Of a stretch of 64,000 nucleotides of DNA, positions 25,691 through 34,475 are shown piece after piece. The position numbers and the translations under genes were made by a program. The stretch is taken from positions 3,348,001-3,412,000 of the forward strand of contig OZ253569.1 in the NCBI GenBank assembly GCA_965262875.1. The letters are read 5' to 3'. Origin of the DNA: JBALVT01 sp965262875 (GTDB lineage: Bacteria; Pseudomonadota; Gammaproteobacteria; Pseudomonadales; Halieaceae). How positions within the stretch are numbered: position 1 is the first letter of the stretch; the number at the start of each line of letters is the position of its first letter. The notes beneath the pieces are model-generated. The model saw only the letters and a program-made list of their open reading frames with translations, did no database searches and was not told where the DNA came from.

Positions 25691-27174
25691 GCCAGCGCAT
25701 TTACGTTCCATCCGACAGCACCGCCCGCTCACTGGGTGCAGATGCTATCGCTGACGCGCTAAAGGCTCTACCCCTGGATTTAGATATCGTCCGCAGTGGT
25801 TCGCGCGGCATGTTCTGGCTAGAACCTCTAGTCGAAATTGAAACCGCCGACGGCAGGATAGGGTTTGCTAACGTGGCCGCCGAGGACATCCCAAGCCTTT
25901 TCGGCGAGCGTATTCCACAAGATTCGCATCCTCACTGTATAGGTCTGGTTGAGAATTTCGCCTACCTACAAAATCAACTCAGGTTAACCTCGGCCAGAAT
26001 CGGCATCGTGGAACCAGTTTCCCTGAAAGACTATCGCGAACACGGCGGTTTTCTTGGACTAGAAAAAGCACAAAAACTCTCGCCCCAGGAGATCGTTGAT
26101 ACGGTGACGGAGTCCGGCCTGCGAGGTCGAGGTGGCGCCGCCTTTCCCACCGGCATCAAATGGCAAACCGTCCTGGGTGCTGCTAGTGATCAGAAATACA
26201 TCGTGTGCAATGCCGACGAAGGCGATTCCGGTACCTTTGTCGATCGCCTGATTATGGAGTGCGATCCCTACGTTCTCATTGAAGGTATGGCGATAGCAGG
26301 TCTCGCTGTTGGAGCGAACGAGGGTTTCATCTACTGCCGCGCTGAGTATCCTCAAGCGATTCACACCCTGGATCAGGCTATCGCAAATGCCTTGGAAGCA
26401 GGCGTACTGGGCGACTTTACCCTGCAGGTTCGAAAGGCCGCCGGAGCCTACATATGCGGTGAAGAAACCTCCTTGCTGGAAAGCCTGGAAGGTAAACGCG
26501 GTCTGGTAAGATTCAGGCCCCCCCTCCCCGCTATTGAAGGCCTTTTGGGCAAGCCTACCGTGGTCAACAATGTGATCAGCCTTGCCAGTGTTCCGATTAT
26601 TCTCGCCGAAGGGGCGCAGCACTATCAGAACTTTGGCAGTGGCCGCTCAAGGGGCACGGTAACGATGCAACTGGCGGGCAACATACTGCGCGGTGGTTTG
26701 GTTGAAGTACCTTTTGGCGTGACCTTACGAGAGTTACTGGAAGAATATGGCGGCGGCAGTGCTTCCGGTAAATCGATTAAGGCGGTACAAGCTGGCGGGC
26801 CACTGGGCGCTTATATACCAGCATCAGATTTTGACACTGTGATCGATTACGAAGCTTTTAAAGACATTGGTGCCATGGTGGGCCACGGGGGTCTGGTCGT
26901 ATTCGATGAAGACAGCAATCTGGGCGACATGGCTAGATTCGCGATGGAGTTTTGCGCGGTAGAGTCTTGCGGAAAATGCACACCCTGTCGAATTGGTTCA
27001 GTGCGCGGCGTGGAAGTCATCGACAAAATCCGTGCCGGCGAAAAAGCAGATGACAACCGAATTTTGTTGCACGATTTATGTCAAACAATGGTGGAGGGCT
27101 CGCTTTGTGCGCTCGGGGGCATGGCACCCTTTCCAGTATTGAGCGTGATGAAGCACTTCCCAGAAGAACTGTAG
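25687..27174 (+). CDS. fdsB: NAD-dependent formate dehydrogenase beta subunit (NuoF-like)
   Basis: 495 residues. An N-terminal thioredoxin-like domain (1-110) precedes the NuoF core: GLRGRGGAAFPTGIKW (FMN/NADH site), ICNADEGDSGTF-type block VCNADEGDSGTFVDR, YICGEETSLLESLEG, and the [4Fe-4S] motif CGKCTPCRIG with a later Cys in CQTMVEGSLCALG. It passes electrons from formate oxidation to NAD+. Cytoplasmic. Confidence 0.95.
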   Translation: MSQRIYVPSDSTARSLGADAIADALKALPLDLDIVRSGSRGMFWLEPLVEIETADGRIGFANVAAEDIPSLFGERIPQDSHPHCIGLVENFAYLQNQLRLTSARIGIVEPVSLKDYREHGGFLGLEKAQKLSPQEIVDTVTESGLRGRGGAAFPTGIKWQTVLGAASDQKYIVCNADEGDSGTFVDRLIMECDPYVLIEGMAIAGLAVGANEGFIYCRAEYPQAIHTLDQAIANALEAGVLGDFTLQVRKAAGAYICGEETSLLESLEGKRGLVRFRPPLPAIEGLLGKPTVVNNVISLASVPIILAEGAQHYQNFGSGRSRGTVTMQLAGNILRGGLVEVPFGVTLRELLEEYGGGSASGKSIKAVQAGGPLGAYIPASDFDTVIDYEAFKDIGAMVGHGGLVVFDEDSNLGDMARFAMEFCAVESCGKCTPCRIGSVRGVEVIDKIRAGEKADDNRILLHDLCQTMVEGSLCALGGMAPFPVLSVMKHFPEEL

Positions 27175-27196
27175 AGCGCTAACACAGGTGAGTAGC

Positions 27197-30073
27197 ATGG
27201 ATAATTGGTATCGAGTAGGCGCCGAGCGCGATTTGGGTACACCACTGGTACCCGGGGAAGCTTTGGTGAGCTTGCACATCGATGGTATGGAAGTGACGGT
27301 TCCGGAGGGCACGTCAATAATGCGCGCAGCAGCTTTGTCGGGAACGAGTATTCCCAAGTTGTGTGCCACGGAGGATTTGGAACCTTTCGGCTCCTGCCGT
27401 CTGTGCCTGGTTCAAATCGAAGGTCGACCCGGCCATCCGGCTTCTTGCACCACACAGGTCGCGCAGGGAATGGTTGTGCGCACCCAAACTCCGCGAATTG
27501 CTGAGTTGCGTCGCAACGTGATGGAACTGTATATATCGGACCACCCTCTGGATTGCTTAACCTGCCCTACCAACGGCAATTGTGAACTACAAGATATGGC
27601 GGGCGCGGTCGGCCTGCGCGAAGTGCGCTATGGCTACGAGGGAGAGAATCACCTAGACAAGGGCAAAGATGAAACAGCACCTTATTTCACCTTCGACGCC
27701 AGTAAGTGTATTTTGTGCTCGCGCTGTGTTCGGGCTTGCGAAGAACAACAGGGAACTTTTGCACTGACGATTGACGGCCGGGGTTTTGATTCCCAAATTG
27801 TCGCCAGCCAAAACGACGATTTCGCGCAGTCAGAATGCGTATCCTGCGGAGCCTGCGTTAAAGCCTGCCCAACTGCAACCCTCACTGAAAAATCGATCAT
27901 CGCAAAAGGCCAACCTGATAGCGCTACAGTAACAACCTGCGCCTATTGCGGTGTTGGCTGTTCCTTCCGGGCAGAAATGCAGGGCGATGAGCTGGTGCGC
28001 ATGGTCCCCAATCGAGACGGTCACGCCAATCACGGTCATGCCTGTGTTAAAGGTCGCTTCGCCTTTGGTTATGCCACCCATGAAGATCGTATCACCACCC
28101 CTATGATACGAGACAGTATTCGAGATCCTTGGCAAGAAGTGAGCTTTGAAGAAGCCATTAGCTATGCCGCGAAGTCGATGAAGAGTATTCAAAGCAAGTA
28201 CGGCCGTAAATCTATCGGTGGGATAACGTCTTCTCGATGCACCAATGAAGAAGTGTTTGTTGTTCAAAAATTTATTCGCGGCGCGATGGGCAACAACAAT
28301 GTCGATACTTGCGCCCGTGTGTGCCACTCCCCCACCGGCTACGGCCTGAAAACAACGCTGGGGGAATCCGCCGGCACTCAGACTTTTGACTCGGTGATGA
28401 AAGCCGACACCATCATGATTATCGGTGCCAACCCAACCGAAGCGCATCCGGTGTTCGGCTCAATGATGAAACGCCGCTTGCGTCAGGGCGCGGGACTTAT
28501 CATCGTCGACCCCAGAGCCACCGACCTGGTGGATGGCACTCATAGCAAAGCTGACAACCATCTCCAACTCAAACCGGGTACTAACGTGGCGGTGATCAAT
28601 GCGCTCGCGCATGTGATTATCAGCGAGGGTCTGGAAGACAAGCCCTTTATCGAAAGCCGCTGTGAAATCGGGGCCTACCAAATCTGGCGCGAGTTTATCA
28701 CCCGTGAAGAGAATTCACCCGAAGCACTTGCGAGCGTGACCGGAGTGGCGGCGAATGAAATTCGCGAGGCCGCGCGGCTCTATGCGAATGCGGGCAATGG
28801 CGCAATCTACTACGGCCTTGGTGTGACCGAACACAGTCAGGGCTCCACCATGGTGATGGGAATTGCCAACCTGGCAATGGCCACAGGCAACCTCGGCCGC
28901 GAAGGTGTGGGCGTCAACCCCCTGCGCGGGCAAAACAATGTCCAGGGCAGCTGCGACATGGGCAGCTTTCCTCATGAATTACCCGGCTATCGTCATGTGT
29001 CCGACGATGCCACACGCGGGATGTTCGAATCGGCCTGGGGAGTTTCTTTAGACGACGAGCCGGGCTACCGCATACCCAATATGTTTGATGCAGCCATCGA
29101 CGGATCTTTTAAAGGCCTGTATATCCAGGGTGAAGACATGGCCCAATCCGACCCGGATACTCAGCATGTGCAAGCCGCACTAGAGTCTATGGAATGCGTT
29201 ATTGTGCAGGACTTGTTCCTAAACGAGACCGCCAAGTATGCTCATGTGTTTTTGCCGGGCTCCTCTTTCCTGGAAAAGGACGGTACCTTCACTAACGCCG
29301 AACGCCGTATTTCACCCGTGCGCAAAGTGATGCAACCCCAGAGCGGAAAAGCGGAGTGGGAAGTCACTTGCGACCTCTCCACGGCAATGGGCTACCCGAT
29401 GAGCTATACCCATCCCAGTGAAATAATGGATGAGATTGCGAGCCTAACGCCCACTTTCAGCGGCGTGAGTTTCGCAAAACTGGATGAGTTGGGCTCAATT
29501 CAATGGCCTTGTAACGAACAAGCCCCCAACGGAACACCGATGATGCATCGCGATGAATTTGTTCGCGGCAAAGGCTATTTCGCTCCGACTCCCTACGTGC
29601 CAACGGACGAGCGCTCAAACAGTAAATATCCGCTGCTACTCACCACTGGCAGGATTTTGTCGCAGTACAACGTCGGCGCTCAGACCCGACGCACCAGCAA
29701 TATGGAGTTCCACTCGGAAGACCGCCTCGAAATGCATCCATCCGATGCCGAAGTTCGCGGCATTGTTCACGGCTCCTGGGTCGGTATTAAGAGTCGCGCC
29801 GGCGAAACAGTACTGCGCGCCGATGTGACCACAAGGGTGCAACCAGGCGTTGTCTACACGACCTTCCATCACCCTGAATCGGGTGCCAATGTTGTCACCA
29901 CCGACAATACGGACTGGGCCACCAACTGTCCCGAGTACAAAGTTACAGCGATACAGGCCTACCCGGTCAGTAGCCCGTCAGAGTGGCAACAGATGTTCGC
30001 GAACTTTCATGAAGAGCAGACGCAATTGCACAACAAGCGCAAACGCTTAGATCAGGTGCTCGCTAAATCATGA
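27197..30073 (+). CDS. fdsA: NAD-dependent formate dehydrogenase alpha subunit (molybdenum/tungsten)
   Basis: About 958 residues. N-terminal NuoG-like part: [2Fe-2S] Cys set (CATEDLEPFGSCRLC ... SC), His-Cys3 motif HPLDCLTCPTNGNC, two ferredoxin-type [4Fe-4S] motifs (CILCSRCVRAC; CVSCGACVKACP), then a [4Fe-4S] at CAYCGVGCSF that opens the molybdopterin domain. The active site reads CARVCHSPTGYG, so the metal ligand is Cys, not selenocysteine. It oxidises formate to CO2. ATG 27197 is preferred (AGGTGA just upstream); GTG 27188 is possible. Overlaps fdsD by four bases. Confidence 0.95.
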   Translation: MDNWYRVGAERDLGTPLVPGEALVSLHIDGMEVTVPEGTSIMRAAALSGTSIPKLCATEDLEPFGSCRLCLVQIEGRPGHPASCTTQVAQGMVVRTQTPRIAELRRNVMELYISDHPLDCLTCPTNGNCELQDMAGAVGLREVRYGYEGENHLDKGKDETAPYFTFDASKCILCSRCVRACEEQQGTFALTIDGRGFDSQIVASQNDDFAQSECVSCGACVKACPTATLTEKSIIAKGQPDSATVTTCAYCGVGCSFRAEMQGDELVRMVPNRDGHANHGHACVKGRFAFGYATHEDRITTPMIRDSIRDPWQEVSFEEAISYAAKSMKSIQSKYGRKSIGGITSSRCTNEEVFVVQKFIRGAMGNNNVDTCARVCHSPTGYGLKTTLGESAGTQTFDSVMKADTIMIIGANPTEAHPVFGSMMKRRLRQGAGLIIVDPRATDLVDGTHSKADNHLQLKPGTNVAVINALAHVIISEGLEDKPFIESRCEIGAYQIWREFITREENSPEALASVTGVAANEIREAARLYANAGNGAIYYGLGVTEHSQGSTMVMGIANLAMATGNLGREGVGVNPLRGQNNVQGSCDMGSFPHELPGYRHVSDDATRGMFESAWGVSLDDEPGYRIPNMFDAAIDGSFKGLYIQGEDMAQSDPDTQHVQAALESMECVIVQDLFLNETAKYAHVFLPGSSFLEKDGTFTNAERRISPVRKVMQPQSGKAEWEVTCDLSTAMGYPMSYTHPSEIMDEIASLTPTFSGVSFAKLDELGSIQWPCNEQAPNGTPMMHRDEFVRGKGYFAPTPYVPTDERSNSKYPLLLTTGRILSQYNVGAQTRRTSNMEFHSEDRLEMHPSDAEVRGIVHGSWVGIKSRAGETVLRADVTTRVQPGVVYTTFHHPESGANVVTTDNTDWATNCPEYKVTAIQAYPVSSPSEWQQMFANFHEEQTQLHNKRKRLDQVLAKS

Positions 30074-30291
30074 CAGTAAAAGCGGACAAGTTACTGCGTA
30101 TGGGCGAGCAAATCGCGGCAAATATGGCTTATACAGACGACACGGCGGTGGTCGCTGCCAAAGTAGCGGATCATCTGAGCCGGTTCTGGGATCCGAGAAT
30201 GCTGCAAACTATCAAGGAACACGCATTGTCGGAGCCAGACACTCTTTCTCCGGTGCTCTTGAGTGCTGTGTCATCGCTGGCTTCTACTTAA
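30070..30291 (+). CDS. fdsD: Formate dehydrogenase delta subunit
   Basis: 73 residues, LLRMGEQIAANM and VADHLSRFWDPRML typical of FdsD, a small helical subunit encoded at the end of fds operons and thought to aid assembly or stability. ATG overlaps the fdsA stop. No fdsC/fdhD-type chaperone gene follows in this window. Confidence 0.9.
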   Translation: MTVKADKLLRMGEQIAANMAYTDDTAVVAAKVADHLSRFWDPRMLQTIKEHALSEPDTLSPVLLSAVSSLAST

Positions 30292-30358
30292 GCTTGTGAA
30301 CGAAACCTGTTAGAGTGAGCCCGAATTTTTTGGCTACCTATGCAGGCGGAACAACGAC

Positions 30359-31543
30359 ATGACACAGAGTTTTTATCCCCCACAGCGATCACTCATGGGC
30401 CCCGGCCCTTCGGACGTACCACCTCGAGTGCTTGGAGCACTTTCCCGGCCGACCATCGGTCATCTCGATCCTCGATTTATCGATCTGATGAACGAGATAA
30501 AGAGCATGTTGCAGTACGCCTTTCAAACCAAGAATGAATTGACCCTGCCTATTTCCGCGCCGGGTTCAGCTGGAATGGAAGCGTGCTTCGTCAACCTGAT
30601 ATCCCCAGGCGACAAAGTGATAGTTTGCCAAAATGGTGTGTTTGGCGGACGTATGAAGGAAAACGTTGAGCGTATTGGCGCGACTGCCGTGATGGTTGAA
30701 GACGCTTGGGGCGAGCCAGTAGATATCGCCAAAGTTAAACAGGCCTTTGCCGACAACCCCGATGCTACGACACTGGCTTTTGTCCATGCAGAAACCTCTA
30801 CTGGAGTGGCAAGCGACGCGGCTGCTCTATGCGCACTCGCAACTGAAAACGGCGCGCTGTCCATTGTCGACTGCGTTACTTCCCTGGGCGGAATTACACT
30901 GAATGTCGATGAGTGGGGTGCAGACGCAGTTTACTCTGGAACCCAGAAATGCCTGTCATGTGTGCCGGGTATCTCTCCTGTGACCTTCGGGCCGCGAGCA
31001 GTTGAACGCATTGAGAATCGCAGCACGAAAGTACAGAGTTGGTTCCTGGATATGCAGCTGGTAATGGGCTACTGGGGTGGAAACACTAAACGGGCCTATC
31101 ACCACACGGCGCCCGTTAACAACTTATACGCTCTTCATGAATCTCTGGTTATGTTGGAAGACGAAGGCTTGGAGAATGCTTTTGCTCGCCATCGTCTGAA
31201 TCACACAGCCTTGGTCGCCGGCTTGGAAGCCATGGGGCTTAGCATGGCTGTCGCCGCTCCCCATCGTCTGCCTCAGCTCAACCTGGTGAATATTCTGCAG
31301 GGGGTTGATGATGCTGCCGTTCGGAGCGCGCTGCTCAATAACTTCGATCTTGAGATCGGCGCGGGCCTGGGTGCCCTGGCAGGCACTACCTGGCGTATTG
31401 GGCTTATGGGCTACAGCAGTAGCCCCAGAAATGTTTTATCTTGCCTCAACGCGCTGGAATCTGTTCTTACTGCCCAGGGAGCTGATATCACAACCGGTGC
31501 TGCGCTGGGTGCGGCTCGTGGGGTTTATGAAGCGAACGCTTAG
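30359..31543 (+). CDS. Pyridoxal-phosphate aminotransferase, alanine/serine-glyoxylate type
   Basis: 394 residues, class V fold-type I aminotransferase. Opening MGPGPSDVPPRVL, GSAGMEACFVNLISPGDKV, HAETSTGVASD, and the PLP lysine in YSGTQKCLS (about K199) are as in alanine-glyoxylate aminotransferases. These convert glyoxylate to glycine. It begins 67 bases after fdsD on the same strand, which suggests a link between glyoxylate or C1 metabolism and formate oxidation (inference). The amino donor cannot be told. Confidence 0.9.
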   Translation: MTQSFYPPQRSLMGPGPSDVPPRVLGALSRPTIGHLDPRFIDLMNEIKSMLQYAFQTKNELTLPISAPGSAGMEACFVNLISPGDKVIVCQNGVFGGRMKENVERIGATAVMVEDAWGEPVDIAKVKQAFADNPDATTLAFVHAETSTGVASDAAALCALATENGALSIVDCVTSLGGITLNVDEWGADAVYSGTQKCLSCVPGISPVTFGPRAVERIENRSTKVQSWFLDMQLVMGYWGGNTKRAYHHTAPVNNLYALHESLVMLEDEGLENAFARHRLNHTALVAGLEAMGLSMAVAAPHRLPQLNLVNILQGVDDAAVRSALLNNFDLEIGAGLGALAGTTWRIGLMGYSSSPRNVLSCLNALESVLTAQGADITTGAALGAARGVYEANA

Positions 31544-31930
31544 GTAGTTTCTGTCCAGAGGCTGGCTCCGGATGGCCGGCCCCCGAGACGCCGACCGCAG
31601 GATGGCCTGCCCGCACAAACTCCCTCTTTAAATGCTGCTATCGTAGACCGAAAGCTTGGAAGCCTGATTGGGGTTGGCAAACCGTTGAGCGCATGGATGT
31701 GCGGGGCGGCCATCCGCGAGCCGAGCCCACATGGATGTGTTTACGGCGCGTTTGCAAACCGCAATCAGGCTTCCGAGCGTCCCCTAGCCTCCTAAAAAAC
31801 ACTACAACGGAAGCTCTAAATCAGCTTGGGGGCCGCCGATTGCTAGCATGTCCTGTCCAGGCACGCCGAGACCCATATATGGACCCACCCGGTTTGCAAG
31901 ACCTTAGATCATTGATGTGAGAGGAAATCA
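31544..31930. repeat. Intergenic repeat region with imperfect long hairpin
   Basis: No gene is supportable. A 29-base arm starting GCTTGGAAGCCTGATTGGGG (31654 onward) pairs, with few mismatches, with 31750-31778 (TTTGCAAACCGCAATCAGGC). Between them CATGGATGTG words recur and flank a GC-rich core with GGGC/GCCC. These CATGGATG palindromes resemble dispersed intergenic repeats I recall from marine gammaproteobacteria; the copy number in this genome is unknown. Confidence 0.6.
31835..31862 (+). repeat. 28-bp inverted repeat, left arm (flanks IS110 element)
   Basis: GCCGATTGCTAGCATGTCCT continues for 28 bases and is exactly complementary to 33343-33370. The arms lie on opposite sides of the IS110-family element, 1.5 kb apart. 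A second shared word, TATGGACCCACCC, lies inside each arm. Confidence 0.9.
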
Positions 31931-32176
31931 TTGCTCTCATATATCCGGCCTGTTTACGGAGGTTTCTGTCTCCTGGCCCCGATGGTTATTTGCGCTCATT
32001 CTCCTCATCATCCATACGGCTTATTATAGCCGTGGGTTTCGTCAGGTTTTGAACGAGCCGGTCTGACCTATCTCACCATCCGATCTACTGCCTCTTGCAA
32101 CTGGTGTAGCGGGGTTGCCTCTTTTACTCAACCTGCGATCACTGAGTCTTGCGTTTCTAACAGTGTGTGTAAGCGC
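31900..32176 (-). other. Non-coding end of the IS110 element, possible guide (bridge) RNA region
   Basis: 277 bases downstream of the transposase stop with no supportable gene. In IS110-family elements a structured non-coding RNA that pairs with donor and target is made from the longer non-coding end; in IS1111-like members this is the end 3' of the transposase. Several short inverted repeats are visible (for example ACGGCTTATTATAGCCGTGG at 32014-32033). RNA production is inference. Confidence 0.35.
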
Positions 32177-33193
32177 TCATGTGGCCACTCGATAACGCTC
32201 ACCTTTAGCCATAATAACCCAGGCGATTCGAGCCAGTTTATTGGCAACAGCAACACAGGCCTTGTTGTGCCCCCGACGCGCAACCAGAGCATTGGCCCAC
32301 AGGCTAAAGCGATCGGTCTTACCTGTTGAGGCCTGTAAAACGGATCGTGCACCGTGGATAAACAACGTTCTGAGATAGGTATTACCTCGTTTGCTTATCC
32401 CCAGCAAAACCGGCTTGCCTCCGGTGGAATGTTGACGTGGCACCAGACCCAGCCATGCTGAGAAGTGGCGGCCATTCACAAAGTCTTTACCATCGCCCGC
32501 TGCGGCATAAGTCGCGCTGGCAATAATGGGCCCAACGCCCAGTACTTCATCCAACCGCTGGCATACGTCAATCTCTCGACTGGTCGCTTTTAGGCGTTGC
32601 TCACAACGCACAAACCGCTGATCAATGCCCCGCAACTCTTCGAGTAGCTCGGCAAACAGCTCGCGAGAAAGCACGGTTAATCCGATCTCGGCATCTTCAG
32701 GAATCAGCGGTAAATCTCGACGTACGGCGGCCACCCCCTTATTGATGACAATGCCATATTCGGCCAGCAAACCACGGATCTGGTTGACCAGGGCAGTACG
32801 TTCCTTCTTGATGCGTTCGCGCTGACGGTGGAAATTCTGAATATCCTGCTGCTCAACCAACTTAATGGGCACAAACCGCATAGTGGGCCGTTGCGCTGCT
32901 TCCACAATAGCTTCGGCATCGTTGTAGTCATTTTTATTACCTTTGGTAAAAGGTTTAACGTACTGGGGGGCAATGAGTTTGACTTCGTGCCCCTGGGCGG
33001 TGAATTGTCGCGCCCAGTAATTAGCACCCCCACACGCCTCCATAGCGATCAAACACGGATCAATGTTGGCCATAAAGACCAAGACCTGCCGACGTTTTAA
33101 CTGCTTTTTCCTAACAAAATGTCCTGCGCAGTTAACTGCAAAAAGGTGAAACGAGGACTTTGCTATATCAAGGCCAATCATTGTAATCTTCAT
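32177..33193 (-). CDS. IS110 family transposase (DEDD)
   Basis: 338 residues from ATG 33193. RuvC-like catalytic residues D9 (GLDIAKSSF), E52 (AMEACGGANYW), D89 and D92 (KNDYNDAEAI); C-terminal transposase_20 domain with VLGVGPIIASATYAAAGDG, FSAWLGLVPRQHSTGGK and GISKRGNTYLR. It is open and of normal length. A longer frame upstream of 33193 runs into the flanking repeat and is not part of the protein. Confidence 0.95.
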   Translation of the reverse strand: MKITMIGLDIAKSSFHLFAVNCAGHFVRKKQLKRRQVLVFMANIDPCLIAMEACGGANYWARQFTAQGHEVKLIAPQYVKPFTKGNKNDYNDAEAIVEAAQRPTMRFVPIKLVEQQDIQNFHRQRERIKKERTALVNQIRGLLAEYGIVINKGVAAVRRDLPLIPEDAEIGLTVLSRELFAELLEELRGIDQRFVRCEQRLKATSREIDVCQRLDEVLGVGPIIASATYAAAGDGKDFVNGRHFSAWLGLVPRQHSTGGKPVLLGISKRGNTYLRTLFIHGARSVLQASTGKTDRFSLWANALVARRGHNKACVAVANKLARIAWVIMAKGERYRVAT

Positions 33194-33342
33194 CGTGGAC
33201 TCACTCCATTTTCTGTTAAATGGTGACGTACACCTCCATTTTGGCCCTCTTGAGGCCGGTGAGGAAGTGGGGTGGGTCCATACCATTATCCATGGGGGCT
33301 TGGCGACAGGGAGGTCTGCCCCGAGCATCCATGCTACCGGCA

Positions 33343-33370
33343 GCCTGGACAGGACATGCTAGCAATCGGC
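33343..33370 (-). repeat. 28-bp inverted repeat, right arm
   Basis: GCCTGGACAGGACATGCTAG continues for 28 bases, exact complement of 31835-31862. Between the IS110 element and this arm lie CATGG/CATCCATG palindromes like those at 31690-31735. No gene in 33240-33470. Confidence 0.9.
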
Positions 33371-33470
33371 TCTCGCTCCTGAAGATTCAGACACTTGCGT
33401 ATTTTTTACGGGCCGACCATCCGACGCCGACACTCCGGAGGCCAGCCTACTGGATGTGCACTAACTGAGC

Positions 33471-34475
33471 CTAAGCTCCACCAAACAGCAGCTTCCGCAA
33501 TGTTGAAGTTTGCCCACCGGAAGTATCCCGATGGGTTTCATAACTCACATGATCTTCTGTACCGGCGTCACGACGTAGCTCAATGCTCCATAGGGGCGCT
33601 AACTCGTTGGGCACCATAGAATAGCGGATGTCGATAATCCGATCTTCTCGCACGGGGTCTTTGGCAATATAGCCATTGCTAAACCAACGAAAGCGTTCGA
33701 TGTCCCTAGCCTGCTGCGAATCCAAATCCAACCAGGGGAAGTCTCTGGCAATATCCAGTTTCTCAATGCTGTCCCCCGGGTAAACTGCAGGACTAAAGCC
33801 CGCGCGCACTGCATCTACATAATAGCGGTCCTGGGTTTGGTAAACTATTTTCCACAGTAGAATATTCGCAAAGCCTGGTTTCGCCTCGAGGCTGAGAGGT
33901 GTATGCCCGCGCGCTGCGGCAACTTCACGGCCTATGTCCATCGCGACATTGCGCTGCCAGACACCCAAACTCATGTAGCCAATTGCCCAGGCGAGTGCTA
34001 CTCGAGCTAAAACAACTTTTTGCCTTCTGGCCGCCAACACCACGAGAACAAGAATAGGAACTGTAAACAGTGGATCGATAATTGAAACTACATTCCAGGC
34101 GACCCGCATATCGCTAAAGGGCCAGAACAACACGGTGCCATAGGTCGTGCAAGCATCGAGCAGCGCATGGGTTGCGTAACCGAGCATGCAGTACTTGATA
34201 CAGGCCATGAAACTTAATTTACGTTTCTTTCCCAGCATCGGATACAGCAGCAGTGCGCAAAGTAATCCCCCAATGGGAATAAATACTAATGAGTGGGTAA
34301 ACTGGCGATGATATTCCAGAAACAAAAGTGGATCGGAGCTTGAGCGAATCAAAACATCCAGATCCGCCGACATTCCGGCCAGAAATCCCAATAATCCCGC
34401 CGAGCCTACCTCCGATGACTTTGCCGACGCCTGGGGTAAAGAAGCCCCCAATACCCCTTGAGTTAACGGATCCAT
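33471..34475 (-). CDS. Membrane-bound metal-dependent hydrolase (YdjM/DUF457 family)
   Basis: 334 residues. Opening MDPLTQGVLGASLPQ, then HRQFTHSLVFIPIGGLL and YATHALLDACTTYGTVLFWPFS carry the conserved Asp/His residues of this family. Four or so membrane segments lie in the first 170 residues; the C-terminal half is soluble. Its physiological role is unknown. The ATG overlaps by one base the stop of the nitrobindin-like gene (TGATG), so the two are coupled. Confidence 0.9.
   Translation of the reverse strand: MDPLTQGVLGASLPQASAKSSEVGSAGLLGFLAGMSADLDVLIRSSSDPLLFLEYHRQFTHSLVFIPIGGLLCALLLYPMLGKKRKLSFMACIKYCMLGYATHALLDACTTYGTVLFWPFSDMRVAWNVVSIIDPLFTVPILVLVVLAARRQKVVLARVALAWAIGYMSLGVWQRNVAMDIGREVAAARGHTPLSLEAKPGFANILLWKIVYQTQDRYYVDAVRAGFSPAVYPGDSIEKLDIARDFPWLDLDSQQARDIERFRWFSNGYIAKDPVREDRIIDIRYSMVPNELAPLWSIELRRDAGTEDHVSYETHRDTSGGQTSTLRKLLFGGA

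Larger units (their letters stand above)
31888..33240 (-). mobile_element. IS110-family element (approximate limits)
   Basis: Contains a single DEDD transposase. The limits are approximate: they are placed just inside the TATGGACCCACCC words that occur in inverted orientation on each side (near 31876 and 33275). There is about 290 bases on the transposase 3' side and under 100 on its 5' side, the layout of the IS1111 subgroup. No target duplication is expected for this family. Confidence 0.65.

Noticed and set aside
27197..30073. Selenocysteine formate dehydrogenase
   Set aside because: The active-site codon is Cys in CARVCHSP, and there is no in-frame TGA.
31654..31778. Integron attC site
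   Set aside because: A long hairpin is present, but no RYYYAAC/GTTRRRY core pair and no integrase or cassette array.
31693..31920. Reading frame MDVRGGHPRAEP... in the intergenic repeat
   Set aside because: It is built from the CATGGATG palindromes; proteins of this kind are usual false calls over dispersed repeats.
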